Shown piece after piece: positions 61,030-64,000 of a stretch of 64,000 bases of DNA. The notes below the pieces were generated by a model that saw nothing but the letters and a program-made list of their open reading frames with translations, ran no database searches and had not been told where the DNA came from. Location of the stretch: contig JBBDHG010000052.1 of NCBI GenBank assembly GCA_037951165.1, forward strand, positions 933,501 through 997,500, written 5' to 3'. Position numbers and translations under genes: made by a program. Source of the stretch: Lophius americanus. Taxonomy: Eukaryota > Chordata > Actinopteri > Lophiiformes > Lophiidae. How positions within the stretch are numbered: the stretch's first letter is position 1; each line of letters begins with the position of its first letter.

Positions 61030-61388
61030 TCATTCATTTGTTATCAACCACTTATTCTGTTCAGGGTCACGGGGGCGCTGGAACCTATCCCAGCTAAAAT
61101 CGGGCGAGAGGCGGGGTACACCCAGGATGAGTCGCCAGTTCTTCGCAGGGTCAACACAGAGACATACAACCACTCTAACTCACTCTCACGGGTAATTTAG
61201 TGTCACCAATTCAGCTGTATTAGATGTTTTTGGACTGTGGGAGGAAGCCGGAGTTCCCGGAGACAATCCACACGGTCACGGGGAGAACAAGCAAACTCTG
61301 CACATAAAGGACGGCAGAGGTGGATTAGTTACCGGTACCCTCTTGCTGTGAAGCAGCACAGCCAACCACTGCGCCAGAGTGCCACCCA
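61030..61388 (-). mobile_element. Intact short retroposon (GGCGGCACGGTGG family), antisense, with target duplication
   Basis: Antisense of the family at 5624: GGTCACGGGGGCGCTGGAAC, TACACCCAGGATGAGTCGCC, TTTTGGACTGTGGGAGGAAG, GGGGAGAACAAGCAAACTCTG, CCACTGCGCCAGAGTGCCACC. The 3' tail is (TCATTCATT) on the left. GCAAATAGTCAT occurs at 61018-61029 and 61389-61400, exactly abutting the element: a 12-bp target-site duplication. Confidence 0.9.
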
Positions 61389-61400
61389 GCAAATAGTCAT

Positions 61401-63310
61401 CATTTTAGTAAAATATCTGTCTAGAAAACTATTTGACCAATAGTTTTTTAAGTAAAATAATTCTGTTCAGTAAAGCATGCTTTATATGCTAAAATAGCCT
61501 CGGTTAATGCATCTTCCTTTGTGGCCAATTTGACAGGTGGTGTCCCCCAGGGTCCCTCGTGGCTCCTTACTCTTTAGCATATACATGCGGCTGCTGGTTC
61601 ATATTCTAAACAAGTTCCATTACATTTTTCAGCACGAAATATAGACTCAAAATATGCTCATTCAAACAGCGGAGCAGGACATTTAAGGGTTAACTTCTTA
61701 TTTACTTGTATTGAAAATCAATTTAGTAAAATGGAACAGGAAACAGATCAAAAAATGACAATGACCTTCAAAATAAAATGAGTAAACCAATACAAAGTAA
61801 CCAAGAAATGACAGAATGAACAGAGACATGATGATGAAAATAAACCTTCAAAAATAAAGGTGGAAAACCAAAACAGAATAAACCATGGAATTACGAAGAA
61901 ATTAAATAATGTTAAACAAACATGACAGTTTACTGAACACATTGATGTATAGTTTGTATGGAAAACGTTAAATACTTGCTTTTCTTAATAACGTTTGAAA
62001 CAAAATTAAAATTTTCGCCTATGAGGCATTTGGTAAGGTGTCCTGTTGCTCAGGGCCTAACCAGTCCATGAGTAGATATCCAGTAGCTTCCAAATTAGCA
62101 TCACCGGAACCAGCACAACTTTTACAACCTTTTGATTTAATAATAAATGTAGAAATGAATGATATAAAGAAAATATTGATGGGTTCAGTTTAATTTAATG
62201 CAAATCTCTTCAAATAAACAATAATTGTGATAAACATTATTGTTGTTTTGTGTAATTAGTGTTAAAAAGGCAGTGGAAACAATGATCTGGATTACCACAT
62301 CAGAATTGCTGCTAATAAAACACTTAATAGCTTCTTTGATAACCAAGACTTCTCTGTCTATTAATGTTAATAGAATCTGTAGTTTTTGTGTAATCCTGCT
62401 AAGAAACATAATGAGAAAGCTGGGCTAAATTCCTACATGTATGGGAAATGGCAAATCAACCTTTTACATGGAATGTAAACTTAGTAACCATTTGGAACGT
62501 CTTTCCATGTGAAGCCATTCACTATTTTGCTAATGCAGGCTTATTAAAAACCATATAAAAAGCAAAGATATTAGCCTAAAATAAGCATAAACATAACACA
62601 TAATAATCTGTGACACCATAAAGCTTTAAACTTATCTCATCTCCTCATTATGACAATGACATATTTAGGAAAAACTCTAAGGGAGCGAAGCATAGTTTTA
62701 AATTATATGAACATGTCTAGTAGTCGACTTCCTATTATAGTATACGTATTCACTAATGACGTCATTAAGCAATCTGTGGAGGCATTCATGAGCTCCTCCG
62801 ATGTAATTGAGCTTTTGTTCTATTTAACTTGGACTCAAACGCAGATTGCTGTATTTCACTGTGAAATATAGCATATAATCTATTTTTAGATTTTTAAACT
62901 CTGTGCCAAAGATTCACACATAGAGAATTTCTTCTTCAGTCCTGCTCATCTTTCATTGATTAATTATCCATCTCAGCTGTCGCATCTGGTATATTTTCTT
63001 TCCTTTTGTGTCTTTCCTACTTCTCTCACACTCTCCGCTGCTCGTGGGCGACCACCAGCCGAGCTGAAGCCGAGCCAAACTTATGGGCAGGCTTTCATGG
63101 CCTGGAATATTTACACTGGGGTTAGTCCAGGATTTCCAACTGATGACTGTGAATTTATGTTGAAATTAATATGGGGGATCCTCCAGCTGAGGTCATTATG
63201 ACAATTCCTTCATGAATGCTGATTAATAACATTTGTTTTGCACATTTCTATGGAACACCATAATTGGCTGTTTCCAGCTTAGTTCATTTGATTGAGGCTT
63301 CTACCAATGT
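61401..63310. other. Upstream sequence, nothing assigned
   Basis: AT-rich. Frames at 61748-62871 have no family signature. 62985-63150 is slightly GC-richer. Confidence 0.4.
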
Positions 63311-63317
63311 AAAACTC

Positions 63318-64000
63318 ACCAACACTGTGCTGTAAAAAGTATTGGACCCCACCCTGATGTCTTGTATTTTTAAATGTATCTCGGACGAACCTTGGCCCGA
63401 TCTGCATTCTAAATTTCCAAATGCTAATTGTAAGTATTGAACAACAGATGTTCCCCAACACAGATTGGGCCTGAGTGAAAAAGTATTTTTCCCATTAGGA
63501 ACTGAATCCACTGCTGTTGGGCTAAACACAACTGGACCTCAGCAATACCAGCCCTGTGGAATCCCATCACCACTAAAATACATCAGGGGCAGCAAGTTTG
63601 CATGTACAACATTATGCCAAAATCAAAGGAAATTCCCCAAGAGATGAGGAAGATGAGTGATATCAGCCTGGGAAGGGTTCCAAAGCTGTACCTAGGGCCT
63701 TGGGACTCCACAGATCCAAAGTGAAGACCTGGAACAACAATGATTCTTCACAGATATGGAACACCCTAAAAGTTCATGGCTCCACTATTCCAAAGACACT
63801 TGCAAAAATGGCAGAATGGGAGAGCGTTGGGGAGAAGGCAACTTGTAACTCATAACACCGTTGAGGCTCATCCAAATTTTTTGGAAGACAGGGAACCTTT
63901 AAATTCTGATGTCAACCAAACACAGAATTCCCCTTGAAGAACATGGAGGTGGCAGTGGAATGCTGTGGAGATGCTTTCTACCTCAGGACCATGATAACTC
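63318..64000 (+). mobile_element. Tc1-like transposon, family 1, runs off the window end
   Basis: Starts with the terminal repeat TGTGCTGTAAAAAGTATTGG and then GACCCCACCCTGATGTCTTG. Leader and N-terminal gene blocks follow: CAGCCTGGGAAGGGTTCCAA, GGGACTCCACAGATCCAAAG, GGCTCCACTATTCCAAAGAC, and GAACATGGAGGTGGCAGTGG at 63940. Frames are broken. This copy shows the family's true 5' end. Confidence 0.88.

Overview
The window looks like teleost fish nuclear DNA, AT-rich and almost entirely non-coding. It is dense with decayed Tc1-like DNA transposons, pieces of LINEs, short retroposons, minisatellites and microsatellites. There is no operon structure, no dense long ORFs and no rRNA, tRNA or CRISPR signature. 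Nearly all open frames longer than 60 codons are chance frames or lie in repeats.

One host gene can be supported, and it runs on the minus strand. A 66-bp exon at 2369-2434, with consensus splice sites and a long polypyrimidine tract, encodes the first actin-binding RPEL motif of a myocardin-related transcription factor (residues QQRRTREQLADQGIMP). A second exon at about 55875-56064 starts at a Kozak-perfect ATG (56022), encodes 49 residues and ends at a GTGAGT donor in phase 1, which is exactly the phase the RPEL exon needs. I therefore read the window as the first coding exon, a roughly 53.4-kb first coding intron, and the RPEL1 exon of an MRTF gene, most like mrtfb. The remaining exons lie off the left end. 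MRTFs are G-actin-regulated co-activators of SRF.

Layout. 1-2368 is the downstream intron with a Tc1-like copy and a 22-bp perfect palindrome. 2435-55874 is the giant intron. It contains about ten Tc1-like fragments of two families, two copies of one RTE-like LINE in opposite orientation, another LINE reverse-transcriptase fragment, and retroposon tails. It also holds one related minisatellite at two loci in opposite orientation, a 28-bp minisatellite, a 13-bp minisatellite inside an inverted-repeat element, and a gene-sized degenerate tandem array split by Tc1 pieces. 56065-64000 is upstream sequence with two more Tc1-like fragments, a poly-C tract and a retroposon with a clean 12-bp target-site duplication.

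The most informative points for a second look are the long-intron MRTF gene model, a 625-bp TA-flanked element inserted cleanly into a Tc1-like copy, a roughly 1.35-kb element with long inverted repeats, and several short perfect hairpins that look like template-switch products. I found no convincing new multi-gene system. All family calls come from reading and memory, not from a database search.
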